The notes: generated from the sequence alone by a model not told the origin. 64,000 nt of DNA from Zoogloea sp. (GCF_023150065.1 NZ_JAKLLN010000012.1:85995-149994), one strand, 5' to 3'. Positions 27,377-36,601 are shown, counted from the first letter of the stretch. Program-made: numbers and translations.

Positions 27377-28489
27377 ATGATTCGCATTATATCCGCCCTC
27401 CTCATCGGCGTCGCCGCCCTGGTTCCGGCCGGCGCCGGCGCAGCTGGCCCGATCCGGCTGGCCGACGACGCGCCCGACAGCCACGTGGTGGTGTCCGGTG
27501 ACACCCTCTGGGGCATCTCCGGCAAGTTCCTGCGCGAGCCCTGGCGTTGGCCCGAAGTGTGGCGCCTGAACCGGGAGGAAATCCGTAATCCGCACCTGAT
27601 TTACCCGGGCCAGATCGTCGTCCTCGACCGCAATGGTCCCACCCTGAAGCTGGGCAAGCGGATCGGCGCCGCGGGTGATCGTGCCCTCTACGAAAAACGC
27701 TTCCCGCAGGTCTATTCCGAGCCGGCACGGGTCGCCATCCAGAGCATTCCCCTGCGGGCCATCGCGCCCTTCCTGTCCGAGCCCCTGGTCGTGGATGAAG
27801 CCGAGGACGCTGCCGCCGGCATCGTCGTGGCAACCCAGGAAGGCCGCGTGTTCACCGGCCCGGGCGACACCATCTTCGCCACCCGCATCGATCCGGAAGT
27901 CCGCGACTGGAACGTCTATCGCAAGGCCAAGCCCCTCAAGGATCCGGTCAGCGGCGAGCTCCTCGGTTTCGAGGCAGCCTACCTCGGACAGGCCCGGGTC
28001 AGCTCGGGGGCCGGTGTGCTCGTTCCCGATGCTGCCAACGGCGACACCGCCACGGCCAGCCCGGGTTCGGCCATTCCGGCGAGCCTGGTCGTCACTTCCT
28101 TCAAGCAGGAGATCGGCAAGGGCGATCGCCTGCTGCCCGCCGGGCGCCCCGAGCTGCCCAGCTATGTGCCCCATGCTCCCGAGCAGGACGTGAGCGGCCG
28201 GGTGGTCTCCATCTACAACGGCGTGGGCGGTGCCGGCCGTCATGATGTGGTGGCCGTCAGCCTGGGCAAGCGTGACCAGATCGAGGTGGGGCATGTGCTG
28301 GCGCTCCATCGCAACCGGGGCGAGACGGTTTACCGGGAAGAAAACGTCGGGCCGGCCCAGCGCTACAGGCTGCCCGAGCATCGTTATGGCCTGGCCTTCG
28401 TGTTCCGGGTCTTCGACCGGCTGGCCTACGCGCTGGTGATGGAGAGCGACGGCCCCGCCACCGTCGCCGACAGCGTCCGCAAGCCCTGA
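27377..28489 (+). CDS. LysM-domain secreted protein
   Basis: 370 residues. An N-terminal signal peptide (MIRIISALLIGVAALVPAGAGA) targets it to the periplasm. A LysM domain follows at about 30-80 ('VVSGDTLWGISGKFL', 'NPHLIYPGQIVVL'), which usually binds peptidoglycan. The rest (about 90-370) has no recognised domain. A gene of this type commonly precedes dprA-smg in betaproteobacteria. The start at 27377 was preferred over one 39 bases upstream because it gives a clean signal peptide. Confidence 0.9.
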   Translation: MIRIISALLIGVAALVPAGAGAAGPIRLADDAPDSHVVVSGDTLWGISGKFLREPWRWPEVWRLNREEIRNPHLIYPGQIVVLDRNGPTLKLGKRIGAAGDRALYEKRFPQVYSEPARVAIQSIPLRAIAPFLSEPLVVDEAEDAAAGIVVATQEGRVFTGPGDTIFATRIDPEVRDWNVYRKAKPLKDPVSGELLGFEAAYLGQARVSSGAGVLVPDAANGDTATASPGSAIPASLVVTSFKQEIGKGDRLLPAGRPELPSYVPHAPEQDVSGRVVSIYNGVGGAGRHDVVAVSLGKRDQIEVGHVLALHRNRGETVYREENVGPAQRYRLPEHRYGLAFVFRVFDRLAYALVMESDGPATVADSVRKP

Positions 28490-28505
28490 GGCCCCGGGGC
28501 TCTAC

Positions 28506-29594
28506 TTGTCGGAGCGCCATCCCCTTGCATCCTGGCTGCGCCTGACCCTGACGCCGGGCCTCGGCCCGGCGAACCAGCGTCAGCTGCTCGCCGCCTTCGG
28601 ACTGCCGGATGCCATCTATGCTGCCGGCCACAGCGCCATCGCGGCGGTGGTCGGCAGCCCTGCCGCCAGCCTGGTGCTCGATCATGATGCCGGCGAAGCC
28701 GTGGACCGTGCTCTCCAGTGGGCCGACGAGCCCGGCAACAGCCTACTGACCCTTGGTGACGCCGCCTATCCGGCTGCCCTGCTGGAAATCCCCGATCCGC
28801 CCGTCTGCCTCTATGTAAAAGGTGACGTGTCCCTGCTGTCACGTCCGGCCATTGCCGTGGTGGGCGCGCGCAGTGCCACGCCCCAGGGCGAAGCCAATGC
28901 CGAAGCCTTTGCGGCCAGCCTGTCCGCTGGCGGGCTCGGTATCGTCAGCGGGCTGGCCCTGGGCATCGATGCGGCGGCGCATCGGGGTGGCCTTGGCGGT
29001 CCGGGTCGCACCGTGGCGGTGATCGGGACCGGCGCCGACCGGATCTACCCGGCGCGCAATGGCGATCTGGCCCGGCGGATTGCTGCCGAAGGGGCGATCG
29101 TCAGCGAGTTTCCCCTGGGCATCGGGCCCCTGGCCCACAACTTTCCCCGTCGTAACCGCCTCATCGCCGGCCTGGCGCGGGGCGTGCTGGTGGTGGAGGC
29201 CGCGGTCAAGAGCGGTTCCCTGATCACCGCAAGGCTCGCCATCGACTGCGGACGGGAGGTTTTTGCCATCCCGGGCTCAATCCACTCGCCGGTGGCGAAG
29301 GGCTGTCATCGCCTGATCCGCGAGGGGGCGAAGCTCGTTGAATGTGCCGAAGACATACTCGAGGAGTTGCGCTTCACCTCGCCGGAAGCCGCGCCGGCAC
29401 GTGACATGGGGCCTGTGGAAGAGGATGTGGAGGCGAGTGGTGTGCTGTCTGCCCTGGGCCACGACCCGGTGGATGTGGACACCCTGGTGCACCGCACCAG
29501 CTTGACGCCGGAAGCGCTCTACGCCATTCTGCTATCGCTGGAGCTCGAAGGACGGGTTGCCCGCCTGCCCGGAGGACGCCTCCAGCGTCTCTGA
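28506..29594 (+). CDS. dprA: DNA-processing protein DprA
   Basis: 362 residues. DprA loads RecA onto incoming single-stranded DNA in natural transformation. The SAM-like N-terminal region is followed by the Rossmann-like domain with 'AIAVVGARSATPQGE', 'GIVSGLALGIDAAAHRG', 'GTGADRIYPARN', 'NFPRRNRLIAGLA' and 'KSGSLITARLA', then a C-terminal winged-helix region (PVDVDTLVHRTSLTPEALY). The start is TTG with no clear Shine-Dalgarno, so the exact N-terminus is uncertain. It lies 16 bases after the LysM gene. Confidence 0.95.
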   Translation: MSERHPLASWLRLTLTPGLGPANQRQLLAAFGLPDAIYAAGHSAIAAVVGSPAASLVLDHDAGEAVDRALQWADEPGNSLLTLGDAAYPAALLEIPDPPVCLYVKGDVSLLSRPAIAVVGARSATPQGEANAEAFAASLSAGGLGIVSGLALGIDAAAHRGGLGGPGRTVAVIGTGADRIYPARNGDLARRIAAEGAIVSEFPLGIGPLAHNFPRRNRLIAGLARGVLVVEAAVKSGSLITARLAIDCGREVFAIPGSIHSPVAKGCHRLIREGAKLVECAEDILEELRFTSPEAAPARDMGPVEEDVEASGVLSALGHDPVDVDTLVHRTSLTPEALYAILLSLELEGRVARLPGGRLQRL

Positions 29595-29621
29595 AAATGA
29601 CCGGCCTCAGGCCTACGCGCC

Positions 29622-30104
29622 ATGTTCGATATCCTCGTGTACCTCTTCGAGAACTACGTCCACGCCGATGCGTGCCCGGAACCTGCGCAACTGGCCCGCA
29701 AACTCACCGCTGCCGGCTTCGAGGAAGAAGAAATCACCGAAGCCCTCGAGTGGCTGTCGGGCCTGCGCCAGCTGTCCGACGGTGAGCGTCCGGCCCAGTT
29801 CTCCCGCGCGGGTTCCCTGCGCATCTACTCCGACGACGAACAGATCCGCCTGGGCATGGAATGCCGGGGTTTCCTGCTGTTCCTCGAAAACGCCGGCATC
29901 CTCGATTCCGAGTGCCGCGAGATGATCGTCGAGCGGGCACTGGCCCTCGGCGAGACTGAGATCGAACTCGAGAACCTCAAGGTGATCGTGCTGATGGTGC
30001 TGTGGCAGCAGGATCGCCCCATCAACGGGCTGATCCTCGACGAACTGCTCAACGAATCCGAAGAGGATGAAGAGCAGCAGCAGGCGCCATTTGCGGTGCA
30101 CTGA
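29622..30104 (+). CDS. smg: Smg family protein (DUF494)
   Basis: 160 residues, beginning MFDILVYLFENYV and containing the acidic 'EEEEITEALEWLSGLRQL' and 'SECREMIVERALAL' segments typical of Smg. Biochemical function is unknown. It conservatively follows dprA and precedes a topoisomerase gene, as here. Confidence 0.93.
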   Translation: MFDILVYLFENYVHADACPEPAQLARKLTAAGFEEEEITEALEWLSGLRQLSDGERPAQFSRAGSLRIYSDDEQIRLGMECRGFLLFLENAGILDSECREMIVERALALGETEIELENLKVIVLMVLWQQDRPINGLILDELLNESEEDEEQQQAPFAVH

Positions 30105-30129
30105 GACGGCACCTTGAGCCTTTGGTGGC

Positions 30130-30159
30130 TTGCATGCCTGGCGCCGGCTTCCGTATGAT
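30130..30159 (+). promoter_or_regulatory. Possible sigma-70 promoter for topB
   Basis: TTGCAT at 30130-30135 and TATGAT at 30154-30159, 18 bases apart, within the 232-base gap between smg and the topoisomerase gene. Initiation here would give a leader of about 170 bases ending in a small GCGCC-GCAA-GGCGC hairpin (30314-30327) close to the start codon. Confidence 0.4.
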
Positions 30160-30336
30160 GCGCCGCGCTTTCCAACAATCTGCAAGGGTGGTGGTCCATT
30201 CGTTGCGCATCTCCGGCCTGCGCTTCGGGCACCCATTGCACTCGCACGCAGATGCGTTCCGCGTCACGCTCCCGGGCCGACTCGCGGCGATTCCCCAACA
30301 CCCTCTGAGTCAGGCGCCGCAAGGCGCACCACAGGC

Positions 30337-32859
30337 ATGAGCAAGCAGCTGATCATTGCGGAAAAACCTTCGGTTGCAGCGGACATCGCCCGCTCCCTCG
30401 GTGGTTTCACCAAAGAGAAGGACTACTTCGAGTCCGAGCACTACGTCCTCTCGTCGGCCGTCGGCCACCTGCTGGAGCTGACGGTGCCGGCCGAGTTCGA
30501 GGTCAAGCGCGGCAAGTGGTCGTTTGCCCACCTGCCGGTGATTCCGCCCCATTTCGCGCTCAATCCCATCGAGAAGACCGAAGACCGCCTCAAGCTGCTC
30601 ACCCGCCTGATCAAGCGCAAGGACGTCACTGGCCTGATCAACGCCTGTGACGCGGGCCGTGAAGGCGAGCTGATCTTCAGCTTCATCGTGCAGCATTCCG
30701 GCAGCACCAAGCCCGTCCAGCGCCTGTGGCTGCAGTCGATGACGGCCAACGCCATCCGCGACGGCTTCGCCCAGCTGCGGGCTGCCGCCGACGTGGAGGG
30801 CCTGCGCGAGGCCGCCGTGTGCCGCGCCGAGAGCGACTGGCTGATCGGCATCAACGGTACCCGGGCGATGACCGCCTTCAACTCCAAGACCGGCGGCTTC
30901 CACCTCACCACCGTCGGCCGCGTGCAGACCCCCACCCTGGCGCTGGTCGTCGAGCGCGAGGAAAAGATCCGCGCCTTCAAGCCCACCGACTACTGGGAGC
31001 TGGAAGCGAGCTTTGGCTGTCAGGCCGGGGCCTACGTGGGCCGCTGGTTCGACGAGGGCTTCAGGAAGCCCGAAGAGGGGGCGCCGCTGGCCGAGCACGC
31101 CACCGCCTTCCGGCTGTGGGAAAAAGCCCGTGCCGAGGCCATCAAGGCCAAATGTGAAGGCAAGACCGGTACGGTGGAGGAGGAGTCCAAGCCCTCCACC
31201 CAGCTGTCGCCGCTGCTGTTTGACCTGACCTCGCTGCAACGTGAGGCCAACGGTCGTTTCGGCTTCTCGGCCCGCACCACCCTGCAGCTGGCCCAGGCCC
31301 TGTACGAAAAGCACAAGGTCCTGACCTACCCGCGTACCGATGCCCGCGCCCTGCCCGAAGACTACGTCGGCCAGGTTCCGGGCATCCTCGGCGGGTTGCC
31401 CGATGAATACGCGCCCTTTGCCAACCAGATCGTCAAGCAGGGCTGGGCCCGGCCCAACAAGCGCATCTTCAACAACGCCAAGATCTCTGACCACTTTGCC
31501 ATCATCCCCACCGGCACGGCGCCCAAGAGCCTGTCCGAGGCGGAGGCCAAGATCTACGACCTGGTGACCCGGCGCTTCCTGTCGGTGTTCTATCCGGCCG
31601 CCGAGTACCGCATCACCACCCGCATCACCCGGGTCGAGGGAGAAGCCTTCAAGACCGAGGGCAAGATCCTCGTCAATCCGGGCTGGCTGGCGGTGTATGG
31701 CAAGGCCGCCGCGGTGAGTGAGGAGGAGGGCGGCACCCCCCAGCTGGTGGTGGTCGAGGCTGGCGAGAAGGTCAGCACCGACGAGATCCTGCTCAAGGCC
31801 CTGGTCACCAAGCCGCCGGCACGCTTCAACGAAGCCACCCTGCTGTCGGCCATGGAAGGCGCCGGCAAAATGGTGGACGACGAGGAGCTGCGCGCCGCCA
31901 TGGCCGGCCGGGGCCTCGGTACTCCGGCCACCCGCGCCCAGATCATCGAAAACCTGATCGGCGAGACCTACATGCTGCGCGATGGCAAGGAGCTGATCCC
32001 CACCGCCAAGGCCTTCTCCCTGATCACCCTGCTGCGGGGCCTTGGCACCAACGAGCTGACCTCGCCGGAGCTGACCGGCGAGTGGGAACACAAGCTGGCC
32101 CAGATGGAGCGTGGGGCGCTCAGCCGTGCCGACTTCATGGAGCACATCCAGGCCATGACCCGCGACATCGTCGAGCGGGCCAAGCGCTATGAATCCGACA
32201 CCGTGCCCGGCAATTTCGCCACCCTGCAGACGCCCTGCCCGAAGTGCGGCGGACTGGTGAAGGAGAACTACAAGAAGTTCGCCTGCCAGGCCTGCGACTG
32301 GCAAGCCTGGAAGATCGTCGCCGGTCGCCAGTTCGAGATTCCCGAGATCGAAACCCTGCTCGCCACCGGCCGGGTCGGGCCGCTACTGGGCTTCCGCAAC
32401 AAGATGGGGCGTCTCTTCAACGCCGAGATCCGCCTCAACGACGACAAGCAGCCCGAGTTCGACTTCGGTCAGCCGAAGGAGGATGAGGCCGCCGAAGCCG
32501 TGGATTTCTCCGGCCAGGATTCCCTTGGCCAGTGCCCCAAGTGCAGCAGCCAGGTGTATGAGCACGGGCTGTCCTACGTCTGCGGCAAGTCCGTGGGGCC
32601 CGAGAAGTCCTGCGATTTCCGTTCCGGCAAGATCATCCTGCAGCAGCCCATCGAGCGGGAGCAGATGCACAAGCTCCTCGATACCGGCCGTACCGAACTG
32701 CTGCGGGGTTTTGTTTCCAGCCGTACCAAGCGCAAGTTCTCGGCTTTCCTGGTGCGGGGGGATGACGGCAAGGTGGGCTTCGAGTTCGAGAAGAAGGAGC
32801 CCAAGGCCCCTGCCGCCGCCAAGAAGCCGGCGGCCCGCAAGAAGGCTGCAGCGGAGTAG
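30337..32859 (+). CDS. topB: DNA topoisomerase III (type IA)
   Basis: 840 residues. The Toprim domain begins MSKQLIIAEKPSVAADIA and has 'NACDAGREGELIF'. The active-site tyrosine is Tyr331 in 'LTYPRTDAR'. Two zinc-finger-like blocks ('CPKCGGLVKENYKKFACQACDW'-type, and 'CPKCSSQVYEHGLSYVCG') are each followed by a C-terminal repeat ('LLATGRVGPLLGF' and 'LLDTGRTELLRGF'), and the tail is Ala/Lys-rich. It relaxes and decatenates DNA through a single-strand passage. The open frame extends upstream to 30130, but the N-terminus of the family starts at ATG 30337. Confidence 0.94.
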   Translation: MSKQLIIAEKPSVAADIARSLGGFTKEKDYFESEHYVLSSAVGHLLELTVPAEFEVKRGKWSFAHLPVIPPHFALNPIEKTEDRLKLLTRLIKRKDVTGLINACDAGREGELIFSFIVQHSGSTKPVQRLWLQSMTANAIRDGFAQLRAAADVEGLREAAVCRAESDWLIGINGTRAMTAFNSKTGGFHLTTVGRVQTPTLALVVEREEKIRAFKPTDYWELEASFGCQAGAYVGRWFDEGFRKPEEGAPLAEHATAFRLWEKARAEAIKAKCEGKTGTVEEESKPSTQLSPLLFDLTSLQREANGRFGFSARTTLQLAQALYEKHKVLTYPRTDARALPEDYVGQVPGILGGLPDEYAPFANQIVKQGWARPNKRIFNNAKISDHFAIIPTGTAPKSLSEAEAKIYDLVTRRFLSVFYPAAEYRITTRITRVEGEAFKTEGKILVNPGWLAVYGKAAAVSEEEGGTPQLVVVEAGEKVSTDEILLKALVTKPPARFNEATLLSAMEGAGKMVDDEELRAAMAGRGLGTPATRAQIIENLIGETYMLRDGKELIPTAKAFSLITLLRGLGTNELTSPELTGEWEHKLAQMERGALSRADFMEHIQAMTRDIVERAKRYESDTVPGNFATLQTPCPKCGGLVKENYKKFACQACDWQAWKIVAGRQFEIPEIETLLATGRVGPLLGFRNKMGRLFNAEIRLNDDKQPEFDFGQPKEDEAAEAVDFSGQDSLGQCPKCSSQVYEHGLSYVCGKSVGPEKSCDFRSGKIILQQPIEREQMHKLLDTGRTELLRGFVSSRTKRKFSAFLVRGDDGKVGFEFEKKEPKAPAAAKKPAARKKAAAE

Positions 32860-32873
32860 TCTGTGGCCCCATG

Positions 32874-32911
32874 AATGCACAAAGCCCGCTTTTGAGCGGG
32901 CTTTGTGCATT
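32874..32911. terminator. Strong bidirectional terminator between topB and the HDOD gene
   Basis: A perfect 17-bp inverted repeat (32874-32890 with 32895-32911) around a TTTG loop. Its arms carry AAAGCCCGCT and AGCGGGCTTT, so either strand forms a GC stem with a T-rich end. It lies between convergent genes. Confidence 0.9.
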
Positions 32912-32932
32912 CTGGCGAGCGCTGCTGCCGAT

Positions 32933-33790
32933 TTACATCATGACGGCCGCCACCAGCTCGCGGAACTCGTCGATGTCGGCGTCGGAGGTGCCCAGGAAGG
33001 TCTTGGCGTTCTCGAAGCTGCGGCTCCCCACCTCCGCCGCACTGCCGGTGCAGTCGGCAATCACGTGTTCGGCGATGACGGTGACGGCGATCAGCGCCAG
33101 GGCGCTGGACGGCAGCTCCCGTTCGGGGAGGATGTAGGCGTCCGGGTCGTGGTGATAGCGGATGGCGGCAGCGATGCTGTCGGGCAGCCCCCAGTTGCGG
33201 GCGAGCAGCCAGCCGACAACGGCGTGGTCGCACTTGAAGTGCTCCCGTTCCAGCACCGTCAGGGCTTCCGGATCATCGAGCAGGTGGCCGCAGTGATCGG
33301 TGTAGCGCTGGAAGTTCAGCATCATCACCGGGATGGCGGCGTCGTGGAACAGGGCATAGGTGTAGGCCAGCTCCGGCGAAATCCCCACGTGCTTGCGGGC
33401 AAGCACGCCGGTGGCCAGGGCCAGGGTCGAGGTCCGCGCCCAGAAGCGCGCCATCAGATCCTCGGGCAGGCCTTCGGTGGTCTTGCGCAGGGCAACCGCG
33501 ATCACGACGTTCAGGATGTTGTTGGTGCCGAGACGATTGACTGCCTGCTGCACGCTCTTGACCGGATTGGCGCCACCCATGAGGGGCGAGTTGGCGAGCT
33601 TGACCGCCATGGCGGACATGCCCACGTCGGAGGCGATGATGCGCGCCAGAACCTTGACCTGCGGGTCATCCTTCTGGGCTTCGCGCATGACCTCGTCCAC
33701 GGTGGCCGGGTAGGCCGGAATGCGGACGGCAACCAGTGCTTCTTCCAGTTCCTTGTGGGTGAGGGGGCGAGGAGCAAGAGCTGTGTTCAT
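32933..33790 (-). CDS. HDOD-domain signalling protein
   Basis: 285 residues forming one HDOD domain from about residue 20 onward (YPATVDEVMREAQKDDPQVKVLARIIASDVGMSA and further, with 'LANSPLMGG', 'VQQAVNRLG' and 'ALFHDAAIPVMML'). HDOD proteins are catalytically degenerate HD-superfamily domains that act as adaptors in motility, stress and cyclic-di-GMP signalling. Partners cannot be deduced here. The upstream region contains a striking AT-rich palindrome (33827-33856). Confidence 0.9.
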   Translation of the reverse strand: MNTALAPRPLTHKELEEALVAVRIPAYPATVDEVMREAQKDDPQVKVLARIIASDVGMSAMAVKLANSPLMGGANPVKSVQQAVNRLGTNNILNVVIAVALRKTTEGLPEDLMARFWARTSTLALATGVLARKHVGISPELAYTYALFHDAAIPVMMLNFQRYTDHCGHLLDDPEALTVLEREHFKCDHAVVGWLLARNWGLPDSIAAAIRYHHDPDAYILPERELPSSALALIAVTVIAEHVIADCTGSAAEVGSRSFENAKTFLGTSDADIDEFRELVAAVMM

Positions 33791-33826
33791 GGGTGTAGTC
33801 AGCTATGAGTCTGGTTCTGTGATTTT

Positions 33827-33856
33827 GATAAAAATATAAAATTTAATATTTTTATC
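33827..33856. promoter_or_regulatory. AT-rich 30-base palindrome between divergent genes
   Basis: Arms GATAAAAATAT (33827-33837) and ATATTTTTATC (33846-33856) are perfectly complementary around the 8-base AAAATTTA. It stands out in otherwise GC-rich DNA, 37 bases upstream of the HDOD gene and about 96 upstream of the membrane protein gene. An operator or nucleoid-protein site is likely; the cognate regulator is unknown. Confidence 0.55.
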
Positions 33857-33951
33857 ATTTTACTGGGTTGTCGCTTTCATTCAATGACACGCCGGCCGTA
33901 TGTCGTCACTATTTCACACCCGCTACGCAAACCTCCGCAGGGAGTGATCCA

Positions 33952-34455
33952 GTGAAGTCATCGTCCAAAACCGTCGTTGTCCTGGCTGCAGTGGCCTTCG
34001 CCTTGTCGCAGGCTTACCTGATCGGACTGGTCCACCACTTACGACCGAATCTGGTGGAACTTCAGTTAACTTTTTCACCCGATCGGTACTGGGAAATTCT
34101 CGGTCTCTGGGGGGAGGCCGGGCGGCAAGCCTACCGTGCCCATTTCGCCTACGACTTCATGCATATCGGCATCTTCTCCACTTTCGGCTACCTGCTGGCC
34201 CGCCGTGGGGGACTGTTCGGTCCGGCGGAACCGGCGCTGGCGCGACGGGCTGCGCTGATGCTGCCGGCTGCGGGCCTGTTCGATCTGGGCGAGAACCTGC
34301 TGCAGCTGATGCTGCTGTCCGGCCCGACGGGCGCCGACAGCATCGCGATCCCCCTGTCGGCCCTGTGTTCGGGGGCCAAATGGGGGCTGGTCGGGATGTT
34401 CGTGTGGATTACTGCCCGCCGCTTGCTGATCAGGCCAGGGCTTACGTCACACTGA
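33952..34455 (+). CDS. Four-helix integral membrane protein of unknown function
   Basis: 167 residues from GTG 33952, which has a GGGAG ribosome-binding site 8 bases upstream; a TTG at 33868 is an in-frame alternative. Four hydrophobic segments are seen (about 8-26, 65-83, 100-122, 135-155). No family is recognised. The composition suggests an inner-membrane protein. It is followed after 70 bases by the DUF1631-like gene, but no functional link is evident. Confidence 0.7.
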   Translation: MKSSSKTVVVLAAVAFALSQAYLIGLVHHLRPNLVELQLTFSPDRYWEILGLWGEAGRQAYRAHFAYDFMHIGIFSTFGYLLARRGGLFGPAEPALARRAALMLPAAGLFDLGENLLQLMLLSGPTGADSIAIPLSALCSGAKWGLVGMFVWITARRLLIRPGLTSH

Positions 34456-34525
34456 GGCAGTGGAGTATTAGCAAGGCGTGGCGCTTCTGGATAACATTGT
34501 TTGACACTCCCCTTGTCGGCCCTTC

Positions 34526-36499
34526 ATGCAGCGCGCTCACTCTTCCCATGTCCCTTCGCCAGGCCAGGCCGAAACCCGGCTCGCCCATTGCCGCGAAGGA
34601 TTCCTGCAAACCCTCCGTGAGGCCGCCGACGAGACGCTCCAGCATCCGGACTGGCCCGAGGTGCTGGGCCTGGTGGCGGGCGATTGTTTCGACGATCTGG
34701 CCGGTCGGCAGGCCAAGCGCTGGGGCGAGCAGGTGCAGGGGCTGACAGCGTCGCGGATCAGCCTGGTGCACGACCAGGACATGGATCTGGCTGTCGAGCT
34801 GATGAACCTGGAGCAGCGGCTGCGCAGCTTCTGCGGGCGTGAGCTGGCAGCCCTGCATCTGCGCATGAAAGAGCTCTTCGAGACCCTCGGCCTCACGCTG
34901 GGCAACGAGCTGCCCCTGGGGCCCGAGGCCGTCTGCCGTGCTCTGCGCGCCCTGCGTGACCGGGAAAGACTCAAGCCGGACGAGGCGCTGCAGCTGATCG
35001 AACAACTCGAGCCGGCCCTGTGCAGCCACCTGTGCAGCTTCTACCGGACGCTGGAGCATCATCTCGCCGGGCCCGCCGCCCCCGCTGCACGGCCTGCCGC
35101 GGTGGTGCGCCAGCCTGTCGTGCAGCAGGCCTGGATCGACAGCCCGGCGGCCCGCAGCAGCCTGCCCATCGACCCGCTGGCGTCCCTGCGCCTGTCCGTG
35201 CTGGCCCGCCGGGAGGCGACGACAGGCGGTGCCGGCGGCATGGATGCGGGGCTGGCGTCGGTGCTGATCGAGCGGGTCGAAGCCTGGCTTGGCGAGCGCC
35301 AGCAATACGGGGAAGGGGTGCCAGCGGCCCTGGGGGGGAGCGAGCTCGGGGCGCTGCTTGCACCCAATCAGGCGGTGGCGGTCGAGGTCATCGAGACGGT
35401 GTGCAATTACGCCGCCCGGGCCACCGACCTGCCCGCGCCGATCCGCACCGTCATCGGATCGCTGCGGGTGCCCCTGCTGCGCCTTGCCCTGCGCAGCGAC
35501 ACCCTGCTGGCGGAGCCCCGTCATCCGGCCCTGCGCATGCTTGACCTGATCGCCGATCTGGGCCGCAGCATGGCACCCGATGCCTCACCCGACCTGCCCG
35601 CATGCCAGTCCTTGCTGCGCCTGGTCCAGTCGCTCGGCAAGGCACAGCGGGTTTCCGACAAGGATCTGCTGGGCGCCCTGGGCAGTGTCGAATCCCTGCT
35701 CGAGTCACGCCAGCGGGCGGCACTCGAGCGCGGTGCGGCCTGCGTCGAGCTTGCCCATCGCCTGGAGCGCCGCGAGGTGGCCTTGCTCCAGGCCAGCCAG
35801 ACGGTGCAGGACATGACCGCCGAGCCTGCCGATGCGGTGGCCCGGGAGTTCATCGAGGGCTATTGGGTGCACGTCCTGGCCAAGGTGGCCTATCGCTACG
35901 GTCCCGGCGGGCCCAAGTGGGCGGCCCGGCTGCAACTGGGCCAGCGCCTGCTCGAGTCCGCCCGCCCGAACCCGGACGCCGCCACCCGGCAACAGCTGAT
36001 GGCCCAGTTGCCGGCCCTGCTGACCGGGCTCGAAGAGGGCCTGCGTTACATCGGGCTGGGCGAGTCGCACGTGCGCGAGGGGCTGGCACCGTGCAAGGCC
36101 CTGCTGGCGGCCCTGATCGCCGGCCAGCCGACGCCGGCGCCGGTGGGCCGTCCGCCCCTGGGGCCGTCCCTGACGCTCCTGGCGGACATGCCGCAATTGC
36201 GCGTCCTCAAGCACAAGCAGTTCTTCGCCGGCAGCCTGAGCCTGCCCGCCGAGTGGGCGGAGGTGGATGTCGGCTCCCGGGTGTCCCTGGGCCTGCCGGA
36301 TGGCAGCGTGATGCGGGGCTTCGTCGCCCTCATCGGTGCAGCCCAGCAGCTGGTGCTGATCGCCGATGCGGATGGCCCGGCCCTGCTGGCGGTGACGGCC
36401 CGGGCCCTGGCCCAGCAGGCGGCGCTGCCGGCCACCCGCGTGCTCCTCGACACCTCCCTGGTGGACGAGGCCGCCACCGATCGCGTGATCAATCCGTGA
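34526..36499 (+). CDS. DUF1631-family-like protein
   Basis: 657 residues, mostly helical, no signal peptide or membrane segment. Segments such as 'LRVPLLRLALRSDTLLAEPRHPALRMLDLIADLGRS' (about 313-345) resemble the 'LxxPLLKxAxxDxxFFxxxxHPARRLLN' block of DUF1631. The C-terminal about 110 residues (from 'LADMPQLRVLKHKQFF') look like a small beta-rich domain. Function is unknown. The start at 34526 has no clear ribosome-binding site, so the N-terminus is uncertain. Confidence 0.65.
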   Translation: MQRAHSSHVPSPGQAETRLAHCREGFLQTLREAADETLQHPDWPEVLGLVAGDCFDDLAGRQAKRWGEQVQGLTASRISLVHDQDMDLAVELMNLEQRLRSFCGRELAALHLRMKELFETLGLTLGNELPLGPEAVCRALRALRDRERLKPDEALQLIEQLEPALCSHLCSFYRTLEHHLAGPAAPAARPAAVVRQPVVQQAWIDSPAARSSLPIDPLASLRLSVLARREATTGGAGGMDAGLASVLIERVEAWLGERQQYGEGVPAALGGSELGALLAPNQAVAVEVIETVCNYAARATDLPAPIRTVIGSLRVPLLRLALRSDTLLAEPRHPALRMLDLIADLGRSMAPDASPDLPACQSLLRLVQSLGKAQRVSDKDLLGALGSVESLLESRQRAALERGAACVELAHRLERREVALLQASQTVQDMTAEPADAVAREFIEGYWVHVLAKVAYRYGPGGPKWAARLQLGQRLLESARPNPDAATRQQLMAQLPALLTGLEEGLRYIGLGESHVREGLAPCKALLAALIAGQPTPAPVGRPPLGPSLTLLADMPQLRVLKHKQFFAGSLSLPAEWAEVDVGSRVSLGLPDGSVMRGFVALIGAAQQLVLIADADGPALLAVTARALAQQAALPATRVLLDTSLVDEAATDRVINP

Positions 36500-36564
36500 C
36501 GCACTGCTGAGCCCGCTGCGGGCGGGGGAACCGATGCCGGTGGGGCGGGTCTGCCAACAGGCCC

Positions 36565-36570
36565 TACAAT
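36565..36570 (+). promoter_or_regulatory. Possible -10 element of the uvrA promoter
   Basis: TACAAT followed by TCC, 31 bases before the uvrA ATG, is a good -10 match. No convincing -35 was found at 16-18 bases upstream and no LexA box is visible in the 102-base gap. The gap also carries a 9-bp inverted repeat (GGGCGGGTC near 36543, GACCCGCCC near 36589). Confidence 0.3.
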
Positions 36571-36601
36571 TCCGCCTTGCGTCCTTTTCGACCCGCCCGC
36601 C

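Noticed and set aside
30130..30336. N-terminal extension of the topoisomerase frame
   Set aside because: The added 69 residues are Arg/Pro-rich and not conserved-looking; the family N-terminus begins at 30337 and a promoter lies within the extension.
36500..36601. LexA/SOS box in front of uvrA
   Set aside because: No CTGT-N8-ACAG palindrome is present; CTGCCAACAG at 36551 is too short and not symmetrical.
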